From the IMG/VR virus record IMGVR_UViG_3300036850_000249, positions 1 through 20,311 of that record: a stretch of 20,311 nt of DNA, one strand, 5' to 3'. Made by a program: the position numbers and the translations under genes. Below are positions 1 through 6,441 of the stretch, one piece after another; position 1 is the stretch's first letter, and each line of letters begins with the position of its first letter. The notes beneath the pieces were generated by a model that was not told the DNA's origin, did no database searches, and saw only the letters and a list, made by a program, of their open reading frames with translations. Source of the DNA: a virus.

Positions 1-944
1 TGGCCGAGCGCCGGGACATCACCTCCGACGACGCCGGCGGCACCGCGGAGTTCATCCCGCCGCTCTACCTCGCGAGCCTCTGGGCCGAACTGCCGCGGGC
101 GGGCCGCCCGTTCGCGGAGGCGCTCGGCTCGTCGCCGCTGCCGAGTGCGACCGGCACCAGCATCACCCTGCCGAAGATGTCCACGGGCACCTCCGCGGCC
201 GTCCAGACCAACGACCTGGACGCGGTGAGCGAGACCGACGCGACCTCGGAGACCATCACCACCCCAATGGTCACGATCGCCGGCCAGCAGGACATGAGCC
301 TCCAGCTGCTCGAGCGCTCGGACCCCGGCATGGACATGGTGATCTTCCGGGACCTGATGGGCGCCTACGACACGGCGCTCGACACCCAGCTGCTCTCGGG
401 CTCGGGCACCGGCAAGACCCACGCCGGCATCACCTCAATCGCATCGACGAACGCCGTCACCTACACCGACGGCTCGCCCACGGCGGCCGAGCTCGTGCCG
501 AAGCTCTACGACGCGATCCAGCAAATCGCCTCGAACCGCTTCCGGGCGGCGACCCACATCGTCATGCACCCGCGCCGCTCGGCGTGGCTGGCGAGCAACC
601 TGAGCTCGACCTTCCCGCTCCTGCAGTTGGGCAACTACACGCAGGCGCTCGGCTCGCAGGGTGGCGGCCGGACCCTGACCTTCGCCGGCCTGCCGGTCGT
701 CGAGGACGCGAACATGCAGACGACGGTGGGCGCGAGCACCAACGAGGACGAGATCTTCGTCATCCACGCCCCGGACCTGGTCCTCTTCGAGGGCCCGGTC
801 AGGACCCGGATCCTTCAGGAGGTGCTCTCGGGCACGCTGGCGGTCCGGCTCCAGGTCTTCGCCTACTCGTTCTTCGTCTCCGAGCGTTACCCGAAGGGAA
901 TTTCGGTCGTCAGTGGCACGGGCCTGGTTGCTCCGACGTTTTGA
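1..944 (+). CDS. Major capsid protein, HK97 fold (5' truncated)
   Basis: The reading frame is open from the window edge (first full codon at base 3) to TGA 942-944, giving 313 visible residues; the true start and any scaffold-like N-terminal region lie outside. The sequence reads as an HK97-type capsid subunit: ITSDDAGGTAEFIPPLYL near the start, an acidic E-loop-like stretch, then a block around ERSDPGMDMVIFRDL, a TQLLSGSGTGK turn followed by AGI, and HIVMHPRRSAWL before a beta-rich C-terminus. These are familiar landmarks of actinophage and proteobacterial phage capsid proteins. It would assemble the icosahedral head. The following genes (connector, tail) fit this position. The GSGTGKT stretch resembles a P-loop but lies where capsid proteins of this class carry a Gly-rich turn, so I do not read it as ATP binding. 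An internal ATG at 177 is not the start, because capsid-like sequence continues upstream of it. Confidence 0.85.
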   Translation, partial: AERRDITSDDAGGTAEFIPPLYLASLWAELPRAGRPFAEALGSSPLPSATGTSITLPKMSTGTSAAVQTNDLDAVSETDATSETITTPMVTIAGQQDMSLQLLERSDPGMDMVIFRDLMGAYDTALDTQLLSGSGTGKTHAGITSIASTNAVTYTDGSPTAAELVPKLYDAIQQIASNRFRAATHIVMHPRRSAWLASNLSSTFPLLQLGNYTQALGSQGGGRTLTFAGLPVVEDANMQTTVGASTNEDEIFVIHAPDLVLFEGPVRTRILQEVLSGTLAVRLQVFAYSFFVSERYPKGISVVSGTGLVAPTF

Positions 945-958
945 GCCCTAGACTCTAG

Positions 959-980
959 TATACTGAGGGCGCTAAAGCCC
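959..980 (+). promoter_or_regulatory. Candidate promoter and small hairpin in front of the HNH gene
   Basis: The short gap after the capsid gene holds an unusually AT-rich patch with TATACT (959-964), a five-of-six match to the -10 consensus. It is followed by a small hairpin, GGGC-GCTAAA-GCCC (967-980). A convincing -35 is not visible at 17-18 bases upstream. The arrangement suggests separate transcription of the downstream endonuclease gene inside the late operon; the hairpin has no T-run and could equally be a weak attenuator or 5'-UTR structure. Confidence 0.35.
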
Positions 981-1000
981 GATGGATACTGGAGGCAGGG

Positions 1001-1630
1001 ATGTTCCACTGCGGACGATGCAAACGCCATCTACCACCCGAAGCCTTCTCGCCGAGTGCGCGGAAGAACGGCGCCTGGTGCAGGGAATGCACCGCGGCTT
1101 ACTACCGCCGCGACTTCGACAGGACGCCGAGAGTCTGCGAGAGCCCCTTGTGTGAGAACGTCTTCACGCCGAAGCGTCCGGCGCACATCTTCTGTTCGGC
1201 GCGCTGCAAGCAACGGGGGCTCTACCACCGCCGAACGGCGGTGGTTCGGGCGGGGCGCGTCTGCGCCATCTGCGGCGCGCCGATCGATCACATGCGGCTC
1301 GACGCCAAATGGTGTTCGGATGCCTGTTTCCGCCGCCGCCCGGCGAGGGTCGCGGTTGCGCGGCGAGCCCGGCTGAAGAAGTACGGCCTCACCCCTGAGC
1401 AGATGGCAGCGATGCTGGCTGCTCAGGGTGAGGCCTGCGCCATCTGTGAGAGCGGCGACCCCGGTCAGCGCGGCTGGGCAACCGATCACGACCATGCCAC
1501 GGGCGCTGTTCGGGGGATCCTCTGCGGCGCCTGCAACCTCGGACTCGGGAAGTTCGGGGACGACCCTGAGCGTCTGCGCCGCGCAGCCGAGTACCTCGAC
1601 GCCCACGCGGTGGGAGGAGGAACGCCATGA
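1001..1630 (+). CDS. Endonuclease VII-type HNH nuclease with three extra zinc fingers
   Basis: 209 residues; ATG 1001 is preceded by a GGAGGCAGGG ribosome site. The C-terminal part matches the recombination endonuclease VII family: KKYGLTPEQMAAML, then CAIC (C146, C149), the catalytic DHDH (162-165) with ATGAVRGILC, and CGACN (C175, C178, N179). Ahead of it are three Cys4 clusters: C4/C7/C27/C30, C46/C51/C65/C69 and C88/C91/C105/C109, which look like zinc fingers for DNA recognition. The family cleaves branched or specific DNA. Free-standing HNH genes next to phage capsid genes often behave as homing endonucleases or packaging helpers; which applies here cannot be read from sequence. Codon use looks less GC-biased than in the neighbours, and the gene interrupts the head module, both consistent with insertion. 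The last codons overlap the next gene (ATGA). Confidence 0.85.
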   Translation: MFHCGRCKRHLPPEAFSPSARKNGAWCRECTAAYYRRDFDRTPRVCESPLCENVFTPKRPAHIFCSARCKQRGLYHRRTAVVRAGRVCAICGAPIDHMRLDAKWCSDACFRRRPARVAVARRARLKKYGLTPEQMAAMLAAQGEACAICESGDPGQRGWATDHDHATGAVRGILCGACNLGLGKFGDDPERLRRAAEYLDAHAVGGGTP

Positions 1631-1809
1631 CCGAGGAAGAGCGGGCGGATCGCATCCGCGCCCTCGAGCGCGAGCTCGTGGGCTATGAGCAGCGCGGCCT
1701 CAAGGACCGCGCGAAGGAAGTCGAGAAGGCCATCGCCGCGCTGACGGGCGACGTCACCCCCGTCAAGCGGGCCGAGCGGCGGCCGCGCGCTCAGGGCGAG
1801 CAGCGCTAG
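1627..1809 (+). CDS. Small charged helical protein
   Basis: 60 residues, beginning at ATG 1627 inside an ATGA overlap with the HNH gene and preceded by GGGAGGAGG, an excellent ribosome site. The first 40 residues (MTEEERADRIRALERELVGY onward) are rich in Glu, Arg, Leu and Ala with heptad-like spacing, so a short coiled coil is likely; the C-terminus is Arg/Lys-rich and probably flexible. Small proteins of this sort are common between the capsid and connector genes of phages and may be minor head components, but I do not recognise a named family. The coding call rests on the strong ribosome site, the overlap and the sensible composition. Confidence 0.65.
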   Translation: MTEEERADRIRALERELVGYEQRGLKDRAKEVEKAIAALTGDVTPVKRAERRPRAQGEQR

Positions 1810-1812
1810 CCC

Positions 1813-1965
1813 ATGCCCCAGGCGCTCTCCAGATCCGGCGAGCTTCGCGTCGCGGCGAAGGTGATCCGGGCGGATGGCCGGATTGAGGACCTGGGCACGA
1901 TCGGCTACTGGCACAAGAACCCACTGCGCCGCCTCTGGTGGCGGCTTCGCCAGAGGAGGCGCTGA
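1813..1965 (+). CDS. Conserved 50-residue phage protein (ADGRIEDLG...NPLRR type)
   Basis: 50 residues from ATG 1813, three bases after the previous stop; its TGA (1963-1965) shares one base with the ATG of the next gene (TGATG). The core VIRADGRIEDLGTIGYW followed by HKNPLRR and a Trp/Arg-rich end resembles a short family I have seen encoded in phage structural regions just before a small beta-rich virion protein, which is also the arrangement here. The function of that family is unknown to me. The basic WWRLRQRRR tail could touch nucleic acid or another virion protein. No clear Shine-Dalgarno motif is visible, so translational coupling to the upstream gene is likely. Confidence 0.6.
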   Translation: MPQALSRSGELRVAAKVIRADGRIEDLGTIGYWHKNPLRRLWWRLRQRRR

Positions 1966-2330
1966 TGGCCACGGTGTTCTGCGACACGGGCAAGGCGGTC
2001 ACCACCAACCGCCTGAAGGGTTCCGGCACCGAGCCGCTTTACGTCGCCATCGGCACCGGCGCCGGCACGGCTGCTGCAGGCGACACGACGCTTTTCACCG
2101 AGGTCGAGACCCGCACCGCCGGCACCAGCTCGAGGACGACGACGACGGTCACGAACGACACCTACCAGGTGGTTGGCACCGTCACGGCGACAACGTCTCG
2201 GGCGGTCACGAACGCGGGGCTCTTCGACGCCTCATCGAGCGGCAACCTGTTCGTCAAGACCGACTTCTCCACGGTCAACCTGGCGAGCGGCGACTCGATC
2301 CAGATGACGATCAGCCTGAAGTACGCCTAG
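1965..2330 (+). CDS. Small beta-rich virion structural protein
   Basis: 121 residues. ATG 1965 overlaps the previous stop and is preceded by AGAGGAGGCGC; an upstream GTG at 1938 in frame is less likely because it sits inside the previous gene without a ribosome site. The protein is Thr/Ser/Gly/Ala-rich and beta-like, with KAVTTNRLKGSGTEPLYVAI, a GTGAGTAAAGDTTLF loop, ITNAGLFD-like SRAVTNAGLFD, and an ending of ASGDSIQMTISLKY. This pattern (threonine-rich strand, NAGLFD, GNLFVK, SGDSIQ) recurs in small phage structural proteins often labelled tail-fibre-like or decoration-like. Its place between capsid and connector favours a head decoration or neck-associated role, but this is inference. Confidence 0.65.
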   Translation: MATVFCDTGKAVTTNRLKGSGTEPLYVAIGTGAGTAAAGDTTLFTEVETRTAGTSSRTTTTVTNDTYQVVGTVTATTSRAVTNAGLFDASSSGNLFVKTDFSTVNLASGDSIQMTISLKYA

Positions 2331-2333
2331 GCC

Positions 2334-3545
2334 GTGGCCGTCCCGTTCGTCCAGAGCGCGGCCAACCCGAGCACCGGCCTCAACGTCACCGCCACCCTCG
2401 GCGCGGCGCCGACTCAGAACAACCTGCTGGTGGCCCACGTCGCCCAGCAGGCCACCAACACCTTCACGCCATCGGCCGGCTGGGCCGCCCTCACCGAGGT
2501 CACCTCGACCGATGAGGGTCTGCTCCTCTGGAAGATCGCCGGTGCGGCCGAGCAGGCAGCGCAGACGCCCTGCGTGACCTCCAGCGCGACCCGCAACTGG
2601 GAGTGCATCGTCGCGGAGTACAGCTCCGTGGCGGCGAGCCCGCTCCTCGCCGAGAACGGTCAGGCCGACAACGACGCCACCAAGACCTCGCCGTCGGTCA
2701 CCCCGACCGCGGGGCTCCGCGCGCTTTGCATCGGCGCCGCCTTCTCCACCACCGCCAGCACCGGCTTCTCGGCCCAGAAGCTCAACGGCTCGACCACCGG
2801 CGTCACCGAGCGCCAGGACCAGGGCTCCGGCTCCGGCTCGAACCAAGTCCGGGGCTGTCTCTGGGACGCTGAGATCACCTCCACCTCCGGCAGCTACACC
2901 GTGGAGGCGACCGCATCGGTGTCGGAGGCGGGTGGCGTCAGCATCGCGATCTTCAAGCTGACCTCGGGGACGACGTTCAACCAGTCCGCGAGCGCCACCT
3001 CGACCGGCACGCCGACGGCTGTCCGGCAGACCGGGCTGGTGCGTTCGGCGACCAGCACCGGGACGTCCACGGCGGCCAGGCAGGTGGCCCTCGTGCGTTC
3101 GACGACCAGCACCGCCACCGCGACCGCCCGTCGATCGGCCGAGCTCGTCCGCGCGGCCTCCTCGACCGCCACCGCCAGCGCACTGCGTGCCGTGGGCAAG
3201 CTCGTCACCGCCTCGAGCACAGGCACCGCCGCCGCGCTGAGAAGCGTCGCGCTCGTGCGGAGCGCCACGGCGACGGGCGCAGCCGCAACAGCACGGCTGG
3301 TGGCCAAGAGCGCTGCGGCGACCGCCACCGGCACGGTGACCATGGCCAAGACCGTCAGCAAGAGCGTCACCGCGCTCGCCACCGGCACGGCGAGCGCCAT
3401 CGCCAGCTTCGCCGCGGAGGCTCTCCTTTTCCTGCGCGACGCCCTGGTCGCCACGGTTGCCCTCGTGCTCGCTCCCCGCGCCACGGTGCGGCTCAGCGAG
3501 GCACTGGTCGCGACGGTCACCCTCTCGGATGTCGAGCTTGCCTGA
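2334..3545 (+). CDS. Virion appendage-like protein with eight exact 18-residue repeats
   Basis: 403 residues from GTG 2334, three bases after the previous stop; no strong ribosome site, so probably coupled. Residues 1-210 form a beta-rich domain (NNLLVAHVAQQATNTFTPSA, then WECIVAEYSSV and SIAIFKLTSG) that looks like an Ig- or galactose-binding-type fold used in surface proteins. Residues about 219-358 are a low-complexity array in which STGT or a variant recurs at 223, 241, 259, 277, 295, 313, 331 and 349, an exact 18-residue period, with a conserved Arg and a hydrophobic LVR at each unit end. The last 40 residues contain EALVATV twice and a hydrophobic LLFLRDALVATV segment. It could be a head fibre, decoration protein or receptor-binding element. 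Its site in the head module rather than after the tape measure gene is unusual. Confidence 0.7.
   Translation: MAVPFVQSAANPSTGLNVTATLGAAPTQNNLLVAHVAQQATNTFTPSAGWAALTEVTSTDEGLLLWKIAGAAEQAAQTPCVTSSATRNWECIVAEYSSVAASPLLAENGQADNDATKTSPSVTPTAGLRALCIGAAFSTTASTGFSAQKLNGSTTGVTERQDQGSGSGSNQVRGCLWDAEITSTSGSYTVEATASVSEAGGVSIAIFKLTSGTTFNQSASATSTGTPTAVRQTGLVRSATSTGTSTAARQVALVRSTTSTATATARRSAELVRAASSTATASALRAVGKLVTASSTGTAAALRSVALVRSATATGAAATARLVAKSAAATATGTVTMAKTVSKSVTALATGTASAIASFAAEALLFLRDALVATVALVLAPRATVRLSEALVATVTLSDVELA
2991..3410 (+). repeat. In-frame 54-bp degenerate tandem repeat
   Basis: This segment of the 403-residue gene encodes eight units of exactly 18 codons. Units diverge strongly at DNA level while the Thr/Ser/Ala-Gly-Thr core, Ala-Arg middle and Leu-Val-Arg end persist, so the repeat is old and kept by selection on protein structure rather than being a recent slippage array. 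Confidence 0.75.
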
Positions 3546-3839
3546 ATGGCGCGCGGCGCCTACGAGGTCGGCGCGCTCGTGAGGGCCACGGCCACCTTCC
3601 AGGTCGGATCCACGGCGACCGACCCAAGCACGATCACCGCGATCGTGCGGCCGCCCAGCGGCTCGAGCGCGACCTACGTCTACGGCACCGACGCCGAGCT
3701 CGTGAAGGACTCGACCGGCGTCTACCACGTGGACATCGACGTCAACGCGGCCGGCCGCTGGGTTTACCGCTTCGCCGGCAGCGGCGCAGCCCAGGCCGCC
3801 GGCGAGGAGATCTTCATCGTCGAGGACAGCGAGGTCTGA
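3546..3839 (+). CDS. Small Ig-like head-region protein
   Basis: 97 residues; ATG 3546 directly abuts the previous TGA, and its own TGA shares a base with the next ATG (TGATG). The sequence alternates beta strands and turns: VGALVRATATFQVGSTATDP, ITAIVRPPSGSSATYVYG, STGVYHVDIDVNAAGRWVYR, then FIVEDSEV at the end. The pattern of a polar strand, a Pro-rich turn and a G-x-Y-x-V-D-I strand resembles single Ig-like or carbohydrate-binding-like domains found in small head or tail proteins. I do not recognise a named family. The gene is tightly packed between the repeat protein and the head-tail connector, so a virion part is likely. Confidence 0.6.
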   Translation: MARGAYEVGALVRATATFQVGSTATDPSTITAIVRPPSGSSATYVYGTDAELVKDSTGVYHVDIDVNAAGRWVYRFAGSGAAQAAGEEIFIVEDSEV

Positions 3840-4474
3840 TGGCCTGGGCTCCGGTCTACGCAACGGTCTCCGACCTGAAGGCCGCGCTGGGGATCACGGA
3901 CACCGAATCCGACGCCGAGCTCATGTACGCGCTCACGGCCTCGAGCCGGCTCATGGACCAGCACACCTCGCGCCAGTTCGGCCTCGTCGAGGTCGCCGCG
4001 GCCCGCTACTACCGTCCGCAGTGGGATCGCCGGCGCGGCCGCTGGTACGTCGCGATCGACGACCTGATGACGACCGACGATCTCGTCGTCAAGACCGACG
4101 ATGGCTCCGGCGCCTTCGCGACCACGCTGGCGCTGGACAGCGACTACCGGCTCTATCCCTGGAACGCCGCCGCCGACGAGCGGCCCTGGACCTCGCTCGC
4201 CGTCGACGCCGGGGTCACCTTCACCCAGGGCGGCACTGGCTCCTTCGCCGACCGCGCGCTCGAGGTGACCGGGCTCTGGGGCTGGACGACCACGCCGACG
4301 ACAGTGATCCAGGCCTGCCTGCTCCAGGCCGGGCGGCTCTTCAAGCGCAAGGACGCGCCGTTCGGTGTGGCGGGAAGCCCCGAGATCGGCTCCGAGATCC
4401 GCTTGCTCGCCCAGATCGATCCCGACGTGGCGGTCCTCCTCGACCCGTTCCGCCGGAACTGGGGCGTGGCGTGA
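3839..4474 (+). CDS. Head-tail connector protein, HK97 gp6-like
   Basis: 211 residues from ATG 3839. The N-terminus, YATVSDLKAALGITDTESDA followed by ELMYALTASSRLMDQHTSRQF, is typical of the gp6-like DNA-packaging/connector family: a helical region that begins with a DLKA..L.I....D motif and packs into a ring under the portal. The later part (TTPTTVIQACLLQAGRLFKR, KDAPFG and an acidic/hydrophobic IDPDVAVLLDPFRR end) also matches the long-helix, C-terminal pattern of this family. These proteins extend the portal channel and join head to tail after packaging. The length is larger than the shortest members (about 100 residues) because of a middle insertion rich in Arg, Trp and Asp. Its stop overlaps the next start as GTGA. 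Confidence 0.8.
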   Translation: MAWAPVYATVSDLKAALGITDTESDAELMYALTASSRLMDQHTSRQFGLVEVAAARYYRPQWDRRRGRWYVAIDDLMTTDDLVVKTDDGSGAFATTLALDSDYRLYPWNAAADERPWTSLAVDAGVTFTQGGTGSFADRALEVTGLWGWTTTPTTVIQACLLQAGRLFKRKDAPFGVAGSPEIGSEIRLLAQIDPDVAVLLDPFRRNWGVA

Positions 4475-4875
4475 GCATGAGCGTCGGTGCGGTCATGGAT
4501 GGGATCGGCGCGCGCCTCGCCACGATCAGCGGCCTACGTATCTACGACTATCCGGCCGACGCGGTCGCGGTGCCGGCGGCCGTGATCCGCTTTCCGGAGC
4601 TGACCTACGACGCCACGATGGCGCGCGGGGCCGACCGGGCGACGTTCCCGGTGACCGTCCTGGTGAGCAAGGTCTCCGACCGCGCCGCTCGGGACGCGCT
4701 CTCGCTCTACCTGAACGGGACGGGCGCTAGGAGCATCAAAACGGTGGTCGAGGCCGACCGGACGCTCGGCGGCGCGGCTCAGTCGACGCGCGTCACCGAC
4801 GTCGTCGTCGAGGCATTCACCGTCGGCGGCGTCGAGCTCCTCGGCGCGACCTTCAATATCGACGTGGTCGCGTAG
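4471..4875 (+). CDS. Probable tail terminator / tail completion protein
   Basis: 134 residues from GTG 4471, which overlaps the connector stop (GTGA); an in-frame ATG at 4477 is the alternative start. The protein has the make-up of tail terminator proteins: an N-terminal helix (VGAVMDGIGARLATISGLRI), YDYPADAVAVPAAVIRFPEL with a turn, a central strand PVTVLVSKVSDRAARDALSL, a Tyr-Leu-Asn-Gly-Thr-Gly segment and a C-terminal hydrophobic beta strand. Such proteins cap the tail tube and meet the connector. Position between connector and tail tube genes is exactly that of terminators in siphoviruses. The family assignment is by pattern and position, not by a diagnostic motif. Confidence 0.65.
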   Translation: MSMSVGAVMDGIGARLATISGLRIYDYPADAVAVPAAVIRFPELTYDATMARGADRATFPVTVLVSKVSDRAARDALSLYLNGTGARSIKTVVEADRTLGGAAQSTRVTDVVVEAFTVGGVELLGATFNIDVVA

Positions 4876-4894
4876 GCCACAGGAGGGCTGAGCA

Positions 4895-5305
4895 GTGGCG
4901 TTTGTGCATGGGAAGGACAGCGTCTTCACGGTCAACTCGAAGGATCTCTCCGCCTACCTCACCCAGGCCGATCTCTCGAACTCGGTCGACATGGCGGAAA
5001 CCTCGACGATGGGAAGCGAGGCCAAGAGCTACATCAGCGGCCTTTCGGACAACACGATCTCGATCGCTGGGTTCTACGACTCCACCGGCACCAGCGGCCC
5101 GGATGCGGTCCTGAACGCACTGGTCGGCAGCGACAGCTCGACGACCTTCGAGTACGGCCCCGAGGGTGGCACCAGCGGCAAGGTCAAGTACTCCGGCAGC
5201 TGCTTCCTGACGAGTTACAACGTGACCGCGCCGATCGGCGACGTCGTGGGGTTCGCCGCCGACTTCCAGACCACCGGTGCGGTCACGAAGGGCACCTACT
5301 CTTGA
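4895..5305 (+). CDS. Major tail (tube) protein
   Basis: 136 residues from GTG 4895, with AGGAGGG (4881-4887) at good distance. The chain reads as a small tail tube protein: FTVNSKDLSAYLTQADLSNS, then VDMAETSTMGSEAKSYISGL, DNTISIAGFYDSTGT, and a late CFLTSYNVTAPIGDVVGF strand. The DLS-A-Y-L ... V-D-AETSTMG-S-AK-YI-GL layout is common to actinophage tail tube proteins that stack as hexamers. It is followed at once by the chaperone genes and precedes the tape measure gene, the classic order. A separate strong ribosome site suits a protein needed in many copies. The stop overlaps the TTG start of the next gene (TTGA). Confidence 0.8.
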   Translation: MAFVHGKDSVFTVNSKDLSAYLTQADLSNSVDMAETSTMGSEAKSYISGLSDNTISIAGFYDSTGTSGPDAVLNALVGSDSSTTFEYGPEGGTSGKVKYSGSCFLTSYNVTAPIGDVVGFAADFQTTGAVTKGTYS

Positions 5306-5616
5306 GCCTGCCGACGATTGCGCCGCAGACGGCGGTCGTCGAGCTGGAGGGCGGCCACAGCGTGAGCGTGCGCGGGCTCAGCCGCGGGGAGGCGCTCGAG
5401 ATGGCGGCGGTCGGCAATGCCCTCGCCGACGGCGGGACCGACGGCCTGGCCGAGGGCGAGATCCAGCTGCTCGCCTATGGCACCGACACGCCGCTCGACG
5501 AGGTCCGCCAGTGGTATGCGACCGCACCGTCGGTGGCGGTGAAACCGATCCTCGACAAGATCCTCGAGATTTCCGGGCTGGGGGAGAACGGCGCCCGCCC
5601 TACGAGCGAGGGCTGA
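5302..5616 (+). CDS. Tail assembly chaperone, upstream frame (gpG-like)
   Basis: 104 residues from TTG 5302 (TTGA overlap with the tail tube gene). It is a small acidic, helical protein with VELEGGHSVSVRGLSRGEAL at the front, then a regular helical middle ending LDKILEISGLGENG. Its place between tail tube and tape measure genes identifies it as the G part of the G/GT chaperone pair that holds the tape measure protein soluble while the tail forms. The rare TTG start would lower initiation from this gene, leaving coupling to the tube gene as the main route. A GGGGGA run near its end may allow a -1 shift into the next frame (separate entry). Confidence 0.7.
   Translation: MSLPTIAPQTAVVELEGGHSVSVRGLSRGEALEMAAVGNALADGGTDGLAEGEIQLLAYGTDTPLDEVRQWYATAPSVAVKPILDKILEISGLGENGARPTSEG
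5580..5586 (+). promoter_or_regulatory. Candidate -1 ribosomal frameshift site
   Basis: In the upstream chaperone frame the codons are CTG GGG GAG, making GGGGGA (5580-5585). A P-site tRNA on GGG can re-pair perfectly with GGG after a -1 slip. The -1 frame is open from here into the downstream chaperone ORF and reads GERRPPYERGLMLGAIDAFD, without a stop. It is not a canonical X-XXY-YYZ heptamer with full A-site re-pairing, so the site is tentative. Confidence 0.4.
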
Positions 5617-5771
5617 TGCTCGGCGCGATCGACGCGTTCGACTTCGAGCTCGCGCTCGACCTCGGCAAGACCCTTGGCGAGATCCGCGACCTCCCCAATC
5701 AGGAGATCGTGGCCTGGCGCGCCTACTACAGGGTGCGCAACGAGTTGCAAAAGCTGCACGCGGGCCGCTGA
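5616..5771 (+). CDS. Tail assembly chaperone, downstream frame (T-like)
   Basis: 51 residues if started at ATG 5616, which shares one base with the previous stop (TGATG); it may instead be made only as a fusion by a -1 frameshift from the upstream gene. The sequence AIDAFDFELALDLGKTLGEI followed by LPNQEIVAWRAYYRVRNEL is characteristic: the downstream chaperone frame of siphoviruses carries an E-x-x-W-x-A-Y-Y-x-x-x segment. It lies in the -1 frame relative to the 5302 gene, the same relation as in lambda G/T. Function would be binding of tape measure protein and recruitment of tail tube subunits. Confidence 0.65.
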   Translation: MLGAIDAFDFELALDLGKTLGEIRDLPNQEIVAWRAYYRVRNELQKLHAGR

Positions 5772-6190
5772 TGGCAGTCGCATCGACCGCCATTCGGATC
5801 GAGGGGCTCCGGGAATTCCAGGCGGCCCTGCGGAAGATGGACAAGGGTCTGCCAAGGCAGATCCGCATCGTCCTGAACGAGACGGCCGATCTCGTCGCCA
5901 GCCCTGCCAAGCTGCGAGTTCCCCGGCGATCCGGTCGGGCTGCCGCCAGCATCAGGGTCGCCTCCTCGCAGCGGGAGGCGAAGGTCAAGGGCGGCGGCGG
6001 CCGGGTGCCCTACTACGGCTGGCTGGAGTTCGGAGGCGCCGTCGGTCGCCGTCACAGCGTGCGGCGACCGTTCGTCAAGGAGGGGCGCTACCTCTATCCG
6101 GCCTACGAGTCGCGTCGGTCGAGGATCGAGCCCACCATGCTCAAGGGGCTCGAGGATCTCGCGCGCCGCTCCGGCGTGGCGATGAGCTGA
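5771..6190 (+). CDS. HK97 gp10-like minor virion protein
   Basis: 139 residues from ATG 5771 (TGATG overlap). It matches the gp10-like family: an N-terminal IRIEGLREFQAALRKMDKGL helix, IRIVLNETADLVASPAKLRVP, then the diagnostic PRRSGRAAASIRVASS strand pair, PYYGWLEFGG and a terminal region with YLYPAYESRR before a helix. In phages this family is a minor head-tail component with a role at the neck. It is normally encoded just before the tail terminator gene; here it comes after the chaperone pair and before the tape measure gene, a rearranged order worth noting. The domain itself looks intact and of usual length. Confidence 0.8.
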   Translation: MAVASTAIRIEGLREFQAALRKMDKGLPRQIRIVLNETADLVASPAKLRVPRRSGRAAASIRVASSQREAKVKGGGGRVPYYGWLEFGGAVGRRHSVRRPFVKEGRYLYPAYESRRSRIEPTMLKGLEDLARRSGVAMS

Positions 6191-6441
6191 TGGCGGTCAG
6201 GAAGCAGCCTGTGCAGCCCAAGAGCGAGCCTTCGGCTGCTGCAGCGCCGGCCCCAACCGCGCCTGTCGTCGACTGGGACGCGCTGCCGGAGGATTGGCGA
6301 GCGCGGCATCCCGGCCGGACCTACGGGGACGAGACGCCTTCCCAGCACGCCAACCGTCTGCGGGCTCTTGCCGAGGCGGTACCGGCCAAGCGCGAGCGCT
6401 TCCTCGAGCGCGCTGAGCAGCTTCTCGAACGAGACGGTTGA
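6190..6441 (+). CDS. Small protein between gp10-like and tape measure genes
   Basis: 83 residues from ATG 6190, sharing a base with the previous stop and with the tape measure ATG at 6441. Residues 1-27 are Pro/Ala/Lys-rich and probably unstructured; residues 28-50 contain VDWDALPEDWRARHPGRTYG, and the rest is a charged helix (NRLRALAEAVPAKRERFLER). I do not recognise a family. Because it sits within the chaperone/tape measure group and is fully coupled to both neighbours, a helper role in tail assembly is plausible but unproven. The unbroken coupling on both sides is the main coding evidence. Confidence 0.6.
   Translation: MAVRKQPVQPKSEPSAAAAPAPTAPVVDWDALPEDWRARHPGRTYGDETPSQHANRLRALAEAVPAKRERFLERAEQLLERDG

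Noticed and set aside
376-430. P-loop-like GSGTGKT in the capsid gene
   Set aside because: It falls where HK97-type capsid proteins carry a Gly-rich turn, and no other ATPase motif follows.
2232-3863. 543-codon open frame on the minus strand
   Set aside because: Gly/Arg/Asp-rich composition without domains; it spans several well-supported plus-strand genes, so it is a high-GC antisense shadow.
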